A model generated the notes under the pieces. It was not told where the DNA came from, ran no database searches, and worked only from the letters and a program-made list of their open reading frames with translations. DNA of 64,000 nucleotides from the NCBI GenBank assembly GCA_029265615.1, contig JAJUIB010000001.1, positions 124,001-188,000 on the forward strand, given 5' to 3'. The DNA comes from Spirochaetota bacterium (GTDB taxonomy: Bacteria > Spirochaetota > Spirochaetia > Treponematales > Rectinemataceae). Below, piece after piece: positions 50,548 through 59,605 of this stretch; the first letter of the stretch is position 1; every line of letters begins with the position of its first letter. The translations under genes and the position numbers were made by a program.

Positions 50548-52344
50548 CTAGGAGGTGAGCCTTTCGAGCCGATCCACGAGGCCCTCAAGGACATCGAAGG
50601 TTTTTTCCATCGCCTCGGGCGTACGCATGTCGACGCCGGCGCGGCGAAGCACCTCGACAGGGTAGTCGGAGTCCCCCGCGGAGAGGAAGTCGATGTACCG
50701 CGCGGCGGCAGCGGAGTCACCCGCAAGAATCGGAGATGCGAGGGCGTGGGCGGCGCTGATGCCTGTCGCATACTGGAAGACGTAGTAGTTCATGTAAAGA
50801 TGGCCGAACTGCGCCCAGGTCGAACCTTCGCGGTGCCGGTCTACTTCAAGCTCGCCGCCGTACCCCTCGGCGAAGAGGTCAGCCATAAGGGCGTTCATAT
50901 CCTCAGCCGTGGCGGTGTCGCCCTTCTCAAGGCGTTCGTGCATTTCGAGTTCGAAGCGTGCAAGGGTCGGCATGATGAAGAAATAGCGGTGAAGGTTCTC
51001 CATCGCCTCCTCGATGACGGCGATTTGGAACTGCGGGTTCTTTTCTTTTTCAAAGAGACTTGCGCGGACCATCGCCTGGTTGAAGTTCGAGGCCACCTCC
51101 GCGACAAAAATAGAATAGTCCTGATACACCGATGGCTGGTGTTTCCAGGTGTACCAGCTGTGCATCGAGTGTCCAAGCTCATGGGCAAGCGTGCTCATCG
51201 ACGAAAGGTCGTCGGTATACTGCATTTTGATAAAGGGGAAGGTTCCCTTCCATCCCGATGAGAAGGCGCCCGAGCTCTTGCCAACGGTCGGGTACACATC
51301 GACCCAGCGCTCTTCGAGGCAGCCACGCCTCAGTGTATCGACATACTCCGCACCGAGCGGCTTAAGCGCATCCGTTATATAGGCGACGGCCTTTTCATAG
51401 GGGATGCGGGGCTGCTCTTTCGCTATCGGCGCCCAAATGTCGCAATGCTCGAGCTTTTTAAGACCAAGCGCCTTGCGGCGGACGCGCCAATAGCGGTGCC
51501 AGACGGGAAGCCGTCGCTTGAAAGTCTCGATCGTCCCCTCGAACACCGAACGAGGGATGTTCGCCTGGAAGAGTGCGGCGTCAAGCGAGGTAGAGAAGCG
51601 ACGGGCGCGGGCGTTGAAAATGTCGCGCTTCAGCGCCGTCGCAAGCGAAGCTGCAAGGCTGTTTTCGTGGGCAATGTGGGCGTCGCAGTAGCTCTGCCAC
51701 GCCGTGCGCCTGACCTCGCGGTCGGGGCTTGCAAGAAGTGCCTCAATAGTGCCCTGGGCGACCTCAGAGCCATCCGCGGCGGGCGTGAATTTCATGTCGG
51801 CATCGACGAGCATGTCGCGTGTGTTATCAGCGCTCCCGAAGACCTCGGTTACAAGGCCAAGGAGTTCCTCGACCTCAGCGGAACGTACATGGCCCTCTTT
51901 ACGGAAGAGATTTTCGATATAGTGGCGATACGCTGCAAGCCGAGGTTCGGCGGCCATCCAGGCCTCAAGTCGTTCTCGCCCAATGGCAAGAAGCTCAGGA
52001 TCGAGGAAAGCGACCGCCGCGGAGGCCTGGCCGAACAATCCCACAGCCTGGCCGGCCATCCCCTGTGCCTCGGTATCACTCGTGTCCACAGCCTGCGACA
52101 TGGAGGCATAGACGTACAGTGCGCCGACACGGTCGATAAATCCGAATATCGTTTCAAGGGTGTCGGCAAGTCCGGAGGCCCCGGCCTCTCCGAGCTTGCC
52201 CGCACATGCGGCGATGGCGGGCACTTCGGCCATGAGGGCCGTGTACGCAGCGCGCCAGGCGGCACGATCGGGAAAAATGCTTTCAGCATTCCACAGATAG
52301 CGCTTGTCGAGGGAGGCTCTGTCCCTGAGTGTGGTTTCGCTCAT
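50548..52344 (-). CDS. pepF: Oligoendopeptidase F (M3B), leaderless
   Basis: 598 residues. The zinc motif HELGH is at 388-392 (TLAHELGHSMHSW), and Glu in IFVAEVASNFNQAM gives the third ligand. SSGAFSSGWKGTFPFIKMQYT is typical of the PepF branch. It digests oligopeptides of about 7-17 residues in the cytoplasm. ATG 52344 has no ribosome site but lies exactly six bases after TAATAT. A second, diverged M3 peptidase is at 11167. Confidence 0.95.
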   Translation of the reverse strand: MSETTLRDRASLDKRYLWNAESIFPDRAAWRAAYTALMAEVPAIAACAGKLGEAGASGLADTLETIFGFIDRVGALYVYASMSQAVDTSDTEAQGMAGQAVGLFGQASAAVAFLDPELLAIGRERLEAWMAAEPRLAAYRHYIENLFRKEGHVRSAEVEELLGLVTEVFGSADNTRDMLVDADMKFTPAADGSEVAQGTIEALLASPDREVRRTAWQSYCDAHIAHENSLAASLATALKRDIFNARARRFSTSLDAALFQANIPRSVFEGTIETFKRRLPVWHRYWRVRRKALGLKKLEHCDIWAPIAKEQPRIPYEKAVAYITDALKPLGAEYVDTLRRGCLEERWVDVYPTVGKSSGAFSSGWKGTFPFIKMQYTDDLSSMSTLAHELGHSMHSWYTWKHQPSVYQDYSIFVAEVASNFNQAMVRASLFEKEKNPQFQIAVIEEAMENLHRYFFIMPTLARFELEMHERLEKGDTATAEDMNALMADLFAEGYGGELEVDRHREGSTWAQFGHLYMNYYVFQYATGISAAHALASPILAGDSAAAARYIDFLSAGDSDYPVEVLRRAGVDMRTPEAMEKTFDVLEGLVDRLERLTS

Positions 52345-52350
52345 GCTGGT

Positions 52351-52379
52351 ATATTAGGCGTATTTTTCCCTTCGGTCGA
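52351..52379 (-). promoter_or_regulatory. Leaderless promoter of pepF
   Basis: Minus strand TCGACC (52374-52379), a 17-bp spacer, TAATAT (52351-52356), six bases, ATG 52344. Confidence 0.55.
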
Positions 52380-52395
52380 GAGAGAAAATGATTCT

Positions 52396-52438
52396 TAAAA
52401 AGGCTATCTGCGGCCGCCTGCATTGGGCGACCGCAGAT
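52396..52438 (-). terminator. Terminator of the sigma-factor operon
   Basis: ATCTGCGG (52406-52413) pairs with CCGCAGAT (52431-52438), with a short inner GCC/GGC pair. The minus strand continues AGCCTTTTTAAG. Confidence 0.75.
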
Positions 52439-52444
52439 CCAAGA

Positions 52445-52900
52445 TCAGTCGAGCTCGGCGAGGCGGCGCTTTACAAGCGACTCGAAAGGTAGCGGCAGGA
52501 TGAGGAAGAGGAGGAGAGCGTTCGTAACGCAGAGGAGCATCACGGCGAGGTTACGGCCAAGTTTGTCGATATCATGCCCGTCCGCATAGGCGAGAATACA
52601 GACGAGGCCGATCATCGAACCAAAAAAGGCCGCGACCAGGACCCACTGCCGCAGAAGCGCGAAGAAGGTCCGCGACTTCTCAAGCTCCTTCCGCTCCGCC
52701 CTCTCGTCGAAGGGAGCGGAGAAGGCCCGCCCGATATCTCGAACGGGCCATGAGGCGAAGGCGATGGCCGCGGGTATGACGACGATCACGACGAAGGTCG
52801 GGATGTCAAAAAAGGTCGTAAGTCTTCCACCTGATCCCAGAACGGCCAACACCGAAATAGCAAGGACGAGAAAGACGCCAAGAAAGAACTTCAGTTTCAT
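52445..52900 (-). CDS. Four-helix membrane protein, MotA-like in part
   Basis: 151 residues with about four membrane helices (roughly 4-22, 33-53, 86-106, 120-138). The stretch GGRLTTFFDIPTFVVIVVIPAAIAFASWP recalls the start of MotA (a Gly, then ID.PS..IV..G), but the MotA channel helices are not evident, so I only note likeness. Third gene of an operon with an ECF sigma factor and a one-helix protein, which suggests a membrane stress or signalling role. Confidence 0.65.
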   Translation of the reverse strand: MKLKFFLGVFLVLAISVLAVLGSGGRLTTFFDIPTFVVIVVIPAAIAFASWPVRDIGRAFSAPFDERAERKELEKSRTFFALLRQWVLVAAFFGSMIGLVCILAYADGHDIDKLGRNLAVMLLCVTNALLLFLILPLPFESLVKRRLAELD

Positions 52901-52912
52901 GGGTTACTCCTT

Positions 52913-53299
52913 TCAGCGATAGCGGCCCGCGGTGGCACCGCCTGCTTTCGCACCCTTGAGTTCGCAGAAGCCCTCGACGGCCGATGTAAAACGGCCGCCG
53001 ATCGCGGCGCCCACGACCGCAGCCCGCCCCCCTTTGATGGTAGCGTCGGCAAGCGCGGTGCCGAGGGGGCCGCCGCGCGACAAGACGGATAGGCCGGCCG
53101 AGAGGACGAGTAGCGCCGCTGTAGCGGCCTCGAGAAGAAATCTTGAGCGGCGCCGTCGCGGAACTGCCGCTACGGGCGGGGATGGGAGCCATTCCCCTGC
53201 GTGCGGCGCGGGAGGACAGAGACGCCTTTCCTCTTCGAGTTCAGCCGCATAATGCGCGCGGAGCGCCACTTCCGGGTCGAACCGAACATTAGCCGCCAT
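52913..53299 (-). CDS. One-helix protein coupled to an ECF sigma factor, putative anti-sigma factor
   Basis: 128 residues. A cytoplasmic N-terminal part of about 50 residues ends in an Arg-rich clamp (PRRRRSR), then one helix (about 54-72) and an Ala/Gly-rich exterior part. The topology and an 11-base overlap with the sigma gene stop are those of an anti-sigma factor, though I see no HxxxCxxC zinc motif. The C-terminal Gly/Ala-rich sequence is unusual. Confidence 0.65.
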   Translation of the reverse strand: MAANVRFDPEVALRAHYAAELEEERRLCPPAPHAGEWLPSPPVAAVPRRRRSRFLLEAATAALLVLSAGLSVLSRGGPLGTALADATIKGGRAAVVGAAIGGRFTSAVEGFCELKGAKAGGATAGRYR

Positions 53300-53837
53300 A
53301 TTCCCGCTCCCAGGCCTTGCGCAAGGCCTTTCTCACCTCGTAAAGCCGCCACTTGGCGGTCCCTGTCGGCATGCCTGCAATCCGCGCTGCTTCCCCTATG
53401 CCGAGACCCGCGCCGTAAATAAGGCACGAAAGCTCGCGGTCGCGTTCAGGAAGCGCCGCGACGAAACGGCGCACAAACTCCGCCTCCTCCTTACGGAGGG
53501 CACCGCCTTCGGGCCCTTCGTGGTGGGAGGCGGAGCGGTCGAAATTCTCCGGAGAGGCGGAGAGCTCACGGCGGCGCCTGAGCGTGTCGAGGGCAAGGTG
53601 CCGCACGATAGCGAAAAACCAGGGTGCGAAGGGACGGTTACGGTCGCGACGCCCCTCCGCGAGCCAGGCCCGTGTCACAGCCTCCGCGGCGAGCTCCTCG
53701 CGATCCTCCGCCGAAAGCCCCCCGAAGGCCCGCGCATAGGCCGCGGCCCGCGGGCGCCACTCGCGCCAGAAGGCCTCGAAGCCAGCGTCGTCGGCGCCTT
53801 CCCCCGCCCAAGGGCTACCCTCGATCAGGCTCTCCAT
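53289..53837 (-). CDS. ECF-type RNA polymerase sigma factor
   Basis: 182 residues from ATG 53837 (GTG 53846 is possible). Region 2: FWREWRPRAAAYARAFG to APWFFAIVRHLALDTLRRRRE, the core-binding and -10 recognition part. Region 4: ALPERDRELSCLIYGAGLGIGEAARIAGMPTGTAKWRLYEVRKALRKA in pieces fits the HTH for the -35 element. It is the first gene of a three-gene operon with two membrane proteins. Its regulon is unknown; I do not see a clear self-type promoter upstream. Confidence 0.9.
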   Translation of the reverse strand: MESLIEGSPWAGEGADDAGFEAFWREWRPRAAAYARAFGGLSAEDREELAAEAVTRAWLAEGRRDRNRPFAPWFFAIVRHLALDTLRRRRELSASPENFDRSASHHEGPEGGALRKEEAEFVRRFVAALPERDRELSCLIYGAGLGIGEAARIAGMPTGTAKWRLYEVRKALRKAWEREYGG

Positions 53838-53923
53838 ACACCGCACCCTACGCAGCGTCCGACCGATCGGTTGGGAAATTCGAATCTGAATCCGCGCACC
53901 CGCGCGCAGGTGTGGACTTCCCC

Positions 53924-53952
53924 AAAAAAACGGGGCCCTCGAGGGGGCCCCG
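53924..53952 (-). terminator. glnS terminator
   Basis: CGGGGCCC (53931-53938) pairs with GGGCCCCG (53945-53952); the minus strand continues with seven T residues (53930-53924). Confidence 0.88.
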
Positions 53953-53984
53953 CGCGCGTCCTTGCATAACCGCGGTCGTGCGGC

Positions 53985-55745
53985 TCACGCGTTCTTCTTT
54001 TCGATCTTTGCCCAGGTGTCGCGAAGCGACACTGATCGATTAAAGACCGGCGCACCGGGCTTCGTATCGGGATCGCAGGCAAAGTAGCCAAGACGCTCGA
54101 ATTGGTAGCGATCGCCGGGCCGGGCCTCTGCGAGGGATGGCTCGCCCACGGCACCCTTCACCGCCTCGAGCGAACGCGGGTTGATCGTCGTCACCCAGTC
54201 CACCCCGGGGGGGACATCCTGCGGCCGCTCGGCAAGAAAGAGGTGGTCGAAAAGACGAGCCTCAATGTGAACAGCATGCGCGGCAGAGACCCAGTGAATG
54301 GTGCCCTTGACCTTACGGTTGTCGGGCGCATCGCCGCCGCGGGTCGCAGGATCATAGGAGCAGCGCACGGCGGTTATCTCGCCGGTGGCGGGATCCTTGT
54401 CGAAGCCCGTGCAGGTGACTATGTAACCGTAACGGAGGCGCACGGCGTTCCCCGGGAAAAGGCGGAAGTACTTGGGCGGAGGAACTTCCTGAAAATCCTC
54501 GCGCTCGATGTAGAGCTCGCCCGAGAAGGGGATCTTCCGCGTACCCGCGCTGGGATCCTCGGGATTGTTCACCGCGTCGAGCATTTCCACATGGCCTTCA
54601 GGCCAGTTTTCGATGACGAGCCTCAAGGGGTGGAGCACGGCCATAACGCGGAGCGCGCGCTTGTTGAGATCCTCGCGAAGACAGTGTTCGAGAAGCTGGA
54701 TGTCGACCAGCGAATCGGTCTTTGCGATGCCGATGCGCGCGATAAAGTCGCGGATGGCTTCGGGGGTATAACCGCGGCGCCTGAGGCCGGAGAGGGTCGG
54801 CATGCGGGGATCGTCCCAGCCCGAAACATATCCCTCCTTTACGAGGCGGAGGAGCCATCGCTTCGAAAGAACCGTGTGCGAAAGATTAAGGCGCGCGAAC
54901 TCTATCTGGCGCGAGGGGAAAACCTCCGCTTCGCGGATAAACCACTCGTAGAGTGGCCGGTGTATCTCGTATTCAAGCGAACAGAGCGAATGGGTCACAC
55001 CTTCGATCGCGTCGGAGAGGGGGTGCTGAAAATCGTACATTGGATAGATGCACCATGCGGTCCCCGTGCGATAGTGCGGTTCGCGGCGGATGCGGTACAT
55101 GACCGGATCGCGCATGAGGAGGTTCGGGTGCGCCATATCGATCTTTGCACGGAGCGTCTTGGCGCCATCGGCGAACTCGCCTGCGCGCATGCGGACAAAA
55201 AGGTCGAGATTTTCCTCGATCGAACGATTGCGATAGGGGCTGTCACGTCCCGGCGGCGTGTAGGTGATGTTGTTCTTGTCAGGAACGTTCGTCCCCCGAT
55301 ATTCTTTAATCTCCTCCTCAGAGAGATCGTCGACGTAGGCCTTGCCCTTTTTTATGAGCTTGACGGCGAACTCATAGAGCCGCTCATAGTAGTCGGAGGC
55401 GTAAAACTCGCGATCCTCCCAATCGCAGCCGAGCCACTTGACATCGCGCTTGATCGCCTCGACATAGGACATGTCCTCCTTTTCAGGGTTTGTGTCGTCG
55501 AAGCGGAGGTTGCACTTTCCGCCGAAGTCCTTCGCGACCTCGAAGTCGATGAGAAAGGCCTTGGTGTGGCCGATGTGAAGCCATCCATTCGGCTCGGGGG
55601 GGAAGCGGGTGCGAACTTCCGTGTAGCGCCCGCTTGCAAGATCGGCCGCAATCGCCTCGCGGATGAAGTCGGCGCCCGGCGCGGCTGTCGCGGCGGAGTC
55701 GGGGGCGGCCGCGGCGGGGCCTGCGGTCTTCGTGCTTTCGCTCAT
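53985..55745 (-). CDS. glnS: Glutaminyl-tRNA synthetase
   Basis: 586 residues from ATG 55745 (TAAGGAG seven bases upstream); the frame runs further upstream only through the fRMsr gene. An Ala/Pro-rich extension of about 25 residues precedes the class I core: [16 protein letters not shown] with HIGH at 57-60, the specificity stretch FDDTNPEKE and a KMSKS loop of the form VLSKR. A C-terminal beta-barrel anticodon domain ends RSVSLRDTW. Its presence means Gln-tRNA can be made directly. Confidence 0.95.
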   Translation of the reverse strand: MSESTKTAGPAAAAPDSAATAAPGADFIREAIAADLASGRYTEVRTRFPPEPNGWLHIGHTKAFLIDFEVAKDFGGKCNLRFDDTNPEKEDMSYVEAIKRDVKWLGCDWEDREFYASDYYERLYEFAVKLIKKGKAYVDDLSEEEIKEYRGTNVPDKNNITYTPPGRDSPYRNRSIEENLDLFVRMRAGEFADGAKTLRAKIDMAHPNLLMRDPVMYRIRREPHYRTGTAWCIYPMYDFQHPLSDAIEGVTHSLCSLEYEIHRPLYEWFIREAEVFPSRQIEFARLNLSHTVLSKRWLLRLVKEGYVSGWDDPRMPTLSGLRRRGYTPEAIRDFIARIGIAKTDSLVDIQLLEHCLREDLNKRALRVMAVLHPLRLVIENWPEGHVEMLDAVNNPEDPSAGTRKIPFSGELYIEREDFQEVPPPKYFRLFPGNAVRLRYGYIVTCTGFDKDPATGEITAVRCSYDPATRGGDAPDNRKVKGTIHWVSAAHAVHIEARLFDHLFLAERPQDVPPGVDWVTTINPRSLEAVKGAVGEPSLAEARPGDRYQFERLGYFACDPDTKPGAPVFNRSVSLRDTWAKIEKKNA

Positions 55746-55784
55746 AGCGTTCTCCTTACCGCGCTTCAGGGGCGCGGCAAAGCC

Positions 55785-55814
55785 ATTGTGCCCGTTTGCA
55801 CGCGACGCAGTCAA
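55785..55814 (-). promoter_or_regulatory. glnS promoter
   Basis: Minus strand TTGACT (55809-55814), an 18-bp spacer and CACAAT (55785-55790). Confidence 0.5.
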
Positions 55815-55836
55815 GGAGAAGCGCGAGACGGCCCCT

Positions 55837-56307
55837 TCATACCACAAGCGGCTCGAGCAATGCGACGATACGCGAGAGAGGCCCGACATCGTCCTCGTCA
55901 AACTGCGCAAGCTTGTCCGAATCGATATCGAGCACCGCCACCACCCTGCCGTCCTTTTTGAGTGGAACGACGATCTCGCTTTTTGAGCGGGAGTCGCAGG
56001 CGATGTGGCCGGGGAAGGCTTCGACATCGGGAACCACGACGGGGCTGGCGGTTTTCACCGCATGGAGGCAGACCCCCCTACCCTTCAAAACCTGGCAGGC
56101 GACCGCCCCCTGGTAGGGCCCGACATGAAGCTCATCATCGCCTGCGACAAAATAAAAGCCTGTCCAAAAGTGGTGCCTGAGCTTCGCGTGGAGGAGTGCC
56201 GCAACGGTCGCCATGCCGGCGACGAGGTTGGGCGACTTCTCGCGAATGAGCGGCTCAAGCTGTGTATAGAGCCGTTCGTAAACACCCGATCTTCGCTCTT
56301 CGACCAT
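55837..56307 (-). CDS. msrC: Free methionine-(R)-sulfoxide reductase (GAF domain)
   Basis: 156 residues from ATG 56307 with AAGGAGG five bases upstream. A single GAF domain: [29 protein letters not shown] and [16 protein letters not shown]. Cys71, Cys80 and Cys104 match the three catalytic cysteines of fRMsr. It reduces free methionine sulfoxide using thioredoxin, a repair step after oxidation. It follows gltX by 25 bases. Confidence 0.92.
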   Translation of the reverse strand: MVEERRSGVYERLYTQLEPLIREKSPNLVAGMATVAALLHAKLRHHFWTGFYFVAGDDELHVGPYQGAVACQVLKGRGVCLHAVKTASPVVVPDVEAFPGHIACDSRSKSEIVVPLKKDGRVVAVLDIDSDKLAQFDEDDVGPLSRIVALLEPLVV

Positions 56308-56332
56308 GGATCCTCCTTCGTACGAGCCGCAC

Positions 56333-57829
56333 TCAGGATGCAAGTAGCGCCCGGGCGCGTTCAACACGCGCGAGCGTCTGCTTAAGCCCGATGAGCCTGA
56401 TCGATTCGAAAAGCGGGGGACTCACCCGCGATCCGGTCACCGCGACGCGAAGCGGCATCATGAGGTCGCCGAATTTTGCGCCTGCAGCATCTGCGGCGGC
56501 ACGGAACGCCGCCTCGCAGCCGTGTATATCGGCAAGATCGCAACCGGGAAGCAAGGTGGCCGAAAGTGTGAGGAGCTCCGCAGTGCGCGCGGCGTCGAGC
56601 TTTTTCGGGATAAATTCGTCCTTTGCGGGGAGCTCTGGCTCCTCAAATAGATAGCGCATCATCGGAGCTGCGTCGGTGAGGAATTTAAGCCGCTCGCGGA
56701 CAAGGGGCATTGCGCCATGGACAAGGGCCGATTCTTCGGCAGTCGGCCGTGGCATGCCATCCTCGCCGCGCCCGACAAGACCCGCATCGGCGAGGAAGGG
56801 CAGAACGAGCTCCGCGAGAGCGGCATCGTCCTTCATGCGAATGTACTGTCCGTTGTACCACTCGAGCTTCGCATAATCGAAAACCGCCGAAGCCTTGTTG
56901 AGCTTCTCGATTCTGAAGAGCCGTGACAGCTCCTCGAGGCTAAAAATCTCGCGTCCCTCCTCGTACGAACAGCCGAGATGGGCCACATAGTTGATGAGTG
57001 CCTCCGGAAGGTAGCCGTTTTTCCGAAATTCGTTGAGGCTTGTGGCGCCATGGCGCTTCGAAAGCTTCGACCCATCCTGGCCTAGCACCATGGGAAGGTG
57101 GCAGAACCGCGGCGGCTCCCAACCGAAGGCCTCGTACATGAGGATGTGCATAGGTGTCGAGGATATCCACTCCTGAGCGCGCATGACGTGCGTTATGTGC
57201 ATGAGATGGTCATCTACGACATTCGCAAGGTGGTAGGTTGGGAAGCCGTCCGACTTGAGGAGCACGGGGTCGGGTGAGACATCCGCATTCCGCCACTCGA
57301 TGTCGCCTAAGAGCGCGTCGTGGAATTTCGTGGTTCCCTCAAGGGGTATCTTGAGTCGTATGACGGCCCTTTCGCCGGCGGCAACCCGGGCTGCTGCCTC
57401 GGCGGGATCAAGGTTACGGCAACGCCGGTCGTAACCGAAACTCGAAGGCTCATCCCCGCCCTCACCCTGCGCGTCCGCGTGAAGCTTCGCAAGCCGCTCC
57501 TCGCCACAGAAGCAGTAATAGGCCCGCCCCATCGCGACGAGCTTCTCGGCGTGCTCCTGGTAGAGGGCGAAGCGTTCGGACTGCACATAGGGCGCATAGG
57601 GACCGCCGACGTCGGGCCCCTCGTCCCAGTAGAAGCCCAGCCATGCGAATGTGTCATAGAGGTTTCGGACGTATTCGTCCGCGTAGCGCGTCCGATCCGT
57701 ATCCTCGAGGCGAAGGATAAAGGTCCCGCCCTGGGACCGAGCGAACAAGTAATTGATGAGAGCGGTGCGAACACCGCCGATATGCTGGTTGCCCGTCGGA
57801 GACGGGGCGTAGCGCACTCGTACGTCCAT
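56333..57829 (-). CDS. gltX: Glutamyl-tRNA synthetase
   Basis: 498 residues from ATG 57829 with GGAAGAG upstream; the longer frame to 57943 crosses the promoter. Class I motifs: RYAPSPTGNQHIGGV (HIGG at 16-19) and DGSKLSKRHG. Charges tRNA-Glu. It heads a unit with the methionine sulfoxide reductase. Confidence 0.96.
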   Translation of the reverse strand: MDVRVRYAPSPTGNQHIGGVRTALINYLFARSQGGTFILRLEDTDRTRYADEYVRNLYDTFAWLGFYWDEGPDVGGPYAPYVQSERFALYQEHAEKLVAMGRAYYCFCGEERLAKLHADAQGEGGDEPSSFGYDRRCRNLDPAEAAARVAAGERAVIRLKIPLEGTTKFHDALLGDIEWRNADVSPDPVLLKSDGFPTYHLANVVDDHLMHITHVMRAQEWISSTPMHILMYEAFGWEPPRFCHLPMVLGQDGSKLSKRHGATSLNEFRKNGYLPEALINYVAHLGCSYEEGREIFSLEELSRLFRIEKLNKASAVFDYAKLEWYNGQYIRMKDDAALAELVLPFLADAGLVGRGEDGMPRPTAEESALVHGAMPLVRERLKFLTDAAPMMRYLFEEPELPAKDEFIPKKLDAARTAELLTLSATLLPGCDLADIHGCEAAFRAAADAAGAKFGDLMMPLRVAVTGSRVSPPLFESIRLIGLKQTLARVERARALLAS

Positions 57830-57889
57830 ACTCTCTTCCTGCCTTGCGCCGCGCATCAAAGGGGCGCCCTGTGCGATGTGAGGAGCCTC

Positions 57890-57919
57890 AGTATAATCGG
57901 CTCGCAGAAGAGGGGTCAA
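57890..57919 (-). promoter_or_regulatory. gltX promoter
   Basis: Minus strand TTGACC (57914-57919), an 18-bp spacer and TATACT (57890-57895); start near 57883. Confidence 0.65.
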
Positions 57920-57978
57920 GAACGGCCGCAAGGATAGCGCCACATGGCATGTGTAGCAGCCGGACTCGCAGAAAGGGC

Positions 57979-59493
57979 TTATTTAGCGGCGGGGATGCGA
58001 ACCGCAAGCTTGGCGTCACATGTGGCGTTGAGGCCGAGATTCCTCAGCCCGGCCTCGTCGCCTGGACCAGGAACGTGCGACACGTGGATCTCGCAGCCAG
58101 AAAGCTCCTTGAGGCTCTCCATCGCGGCCTGCGCGGCGGGGTTTGTCGCGGCGCTCACGGAGAGCGCGATAAGCGCCTCGTCGAGATTAAGGCTCTCACT
58201 TTTCCGACCAAGCACCTCTCGCTTGAGTATCGCGACCCCGGTGGTAACCGCAGGAGGCAGGAGGTGGATGCGGTCGGGAATTCCGGCGAGCCTCTTCGCC
58301 GCATTGAGGACGACGGCACCCGCGGCATGGAAAAGCTCCGAATTGCGGCCCGTCACGATGCTCCCGTCGGGAAGCTCGATCGCCGCGCCGCAGTAGACGC
58401 CCTTGTCTCCCTTTTTCAAGGTTCGTGCCTCTTCTGCGGCCTTCCGCGCAGGGATAACGACGCGTCGGTCCTCGGGCTTGAGCTCGAGCTCCTCCATGAG
58501 GGCCTCGATGCGGCGGAGCACCTCGGGCTCGGAGCTGCCAAAGGCGTAGGCACGGGCCTCGCGGAAGTAGCGCCGGATGACCTCTTGTTTCGCGGCCGCG
58601 CGCACCACCGTGTCATCGATGATGCCGGATGCGATGCGATTGACGCCCATGTCGGTTGGAGAACGGACATCGATCTCGCCGCCCGTCATCTTCTGGATGA
58701 TGCGGCGAAGGATGGGAAAGACCTCGACATCGCGATTGTAATTTATGGCAGTCGCGCCGTAGGCCTCGAGGTGAAAGGGGTCAACGCAATTAAAGTCGCC
58801 AAGGTCGACAGTCGCCGCCTCGTAGGCGAGATTGACCGGATGTTTCAAGGGAAGATTCCAAACGGGGAAGGTCTCGAACTTCGAATAGGCCGCGGGCCTC
58901 CCCGCGAGGCGGTCGTGATAGAACATCGTGAGCGCAGTCGCAAGCTTGCCCGAGCCGGGGCCGGGGCCGGTCACGACGACAATGGGCTTTGTCGTCGGCA
59001 CATATTCGTTGGCTCCGTATCCCTCCTTCGAAAGGATGGTGTCGACATCCGAAGGATAACCCTTGGTGGCCCTGTGCGTATAAACCTTAATACCGCGTCG
59101 CTGGAGCTTGGTCCGGAACTGAGAGGCGGCGCCCTGGCCCTCGTAGCGAGTGATGACGACGCCGGCGACGGGTACGCCCCAATCGCCAAGCTCTTCGATG
59201 AGGCGCAAGGCATCGGCGTCGTAGGTGATGCCAAAGTCGCCGCGGAGTTTTGAGCGCTCGATCGCCCCCGCATGGACGCAGATGATAACCTCGGCCCGAT
59301 CGGCGAGGCGGGCGAGGAGGCGCATTTTCACGTTGGGGTCGTAGCCCGGCAAGACGCGGGCGGCGTGATAGTCCCAAAGAAGCTTGCCGCCAAATTCCAG
59401 ATACAATTTCTCCGTGCGGCAAGCGCGCTCCATGATGAGTCGCGCCTGCTCGTCGAGGTATTTCTCGTTGTCGAAACCGATCACCCTGCCCAT
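57979..59493 (-). CDS. DUF1846 family protein
   Basis: 504 residues from ATG 59493, with AAGGGGGG just upstream; ATG 59511 is six codons earlier. MGRVIGFDNEKYLDEQ, LYLEFGGKLLWDYHAARVLPGYDP, VVTGPGPGSGKLATALTMFYHD and GVNRIASGIIDD are the conserved blocks of DUF1846. The GPGSGK stretch looks like a nucleotide loop. Function is unproven; structures show an ATP-dependent-ligase-unlike multi-domain fold. Full length for the family (about 500). Confidence 0.92.
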   Translation of the reverse strand: MGRVIGFDNEKYLDEQARLIMERACRTEKLYLEFGGKLLWDYHAARVLPGYDPNVKMRLLARLADRAEVIICVHAGAIERSKLRGDFGITYDADALRLIEELGDWGVPVAGVVITRYEGQGAASQFRTKLQRRGIKVYTHRATKGYPSDVDTILSKEGYGANEYVPTTKPIVVVTGPGPGSGKLATALTMFYHDRLAGRPAAYSKFETFPVWNLPLKHPVNLAYEAATVDLGDFNCVDPFHLEAYGATAINYNRDVEVFPILRRIIQKMTGGEIDVRSPTDMGVNRIASGIIDDTVVRAAAKQEVIRRYFREARAYAFGSSEPEVLRRIEALMEELELKPEDRRVVIPARKAAEEARTLKKGDKGVYCGAAIELPDGSIVTGRNSELFHAAGAVVLNAAKRLAGIPDRIHLLPPAVTTGVAILKREVLGRKSESLNLDEALIALSVSAATNPAAQAAMESLKELSGCEIHVSHVPGPGDEAGLRNLGLNATCDAKLAVRIPAAK

Positions 59494-59519
59494 GCCGCCC
59501 CCCCCTTGCATGGGAGCCC

Positions 59520-59548
59520 ATCATAGCGGAACGAGCTGTGCGCATCAA
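59520..59548 (-). promoter_or_regulatory. Promoter of the DUF1846 gene
   Basis: Minus strand TTGATG (59543-59548), a 17-bp spacer and TATGAT (59520-59525). The start falls next to ATG 59511, giving a leader of only about 20 bases to ATG 59493. Confidence 0.5.
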
Positions 59549-59569
59549 TGCGCATCGGCTACTGTGCCC

Positions 59570-59599
59570 TTGCCCCTCGCATGGATGCCGGGGTAGTCT
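59570..59599 (+). promoter_or_regulatory. Leaderless promoter of cca
   Basis: TTGCCC (59570-59575), an 18-bp spacer, TAGTCT (59594-59599), six bases, ATG 59606. The -10 hexamer and spacing are identical to those of the DUF3842 gene. Confidence 0.6.
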
Positions 59600-59605
59600 G
59601 AGCGC

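Noticed and set aside
54102-55961. A 619-residue plus-strand frame
   Set aside because: It is antisense to glnS, which has HIGH and KMSKS-type motifs; long shadows are common in GC-rich DNA.
57844-59253. A 469-residue plus-strand frame
   Set aside because: Antisense to the well-conserved DUF1846 gene and without a recognisable domain.
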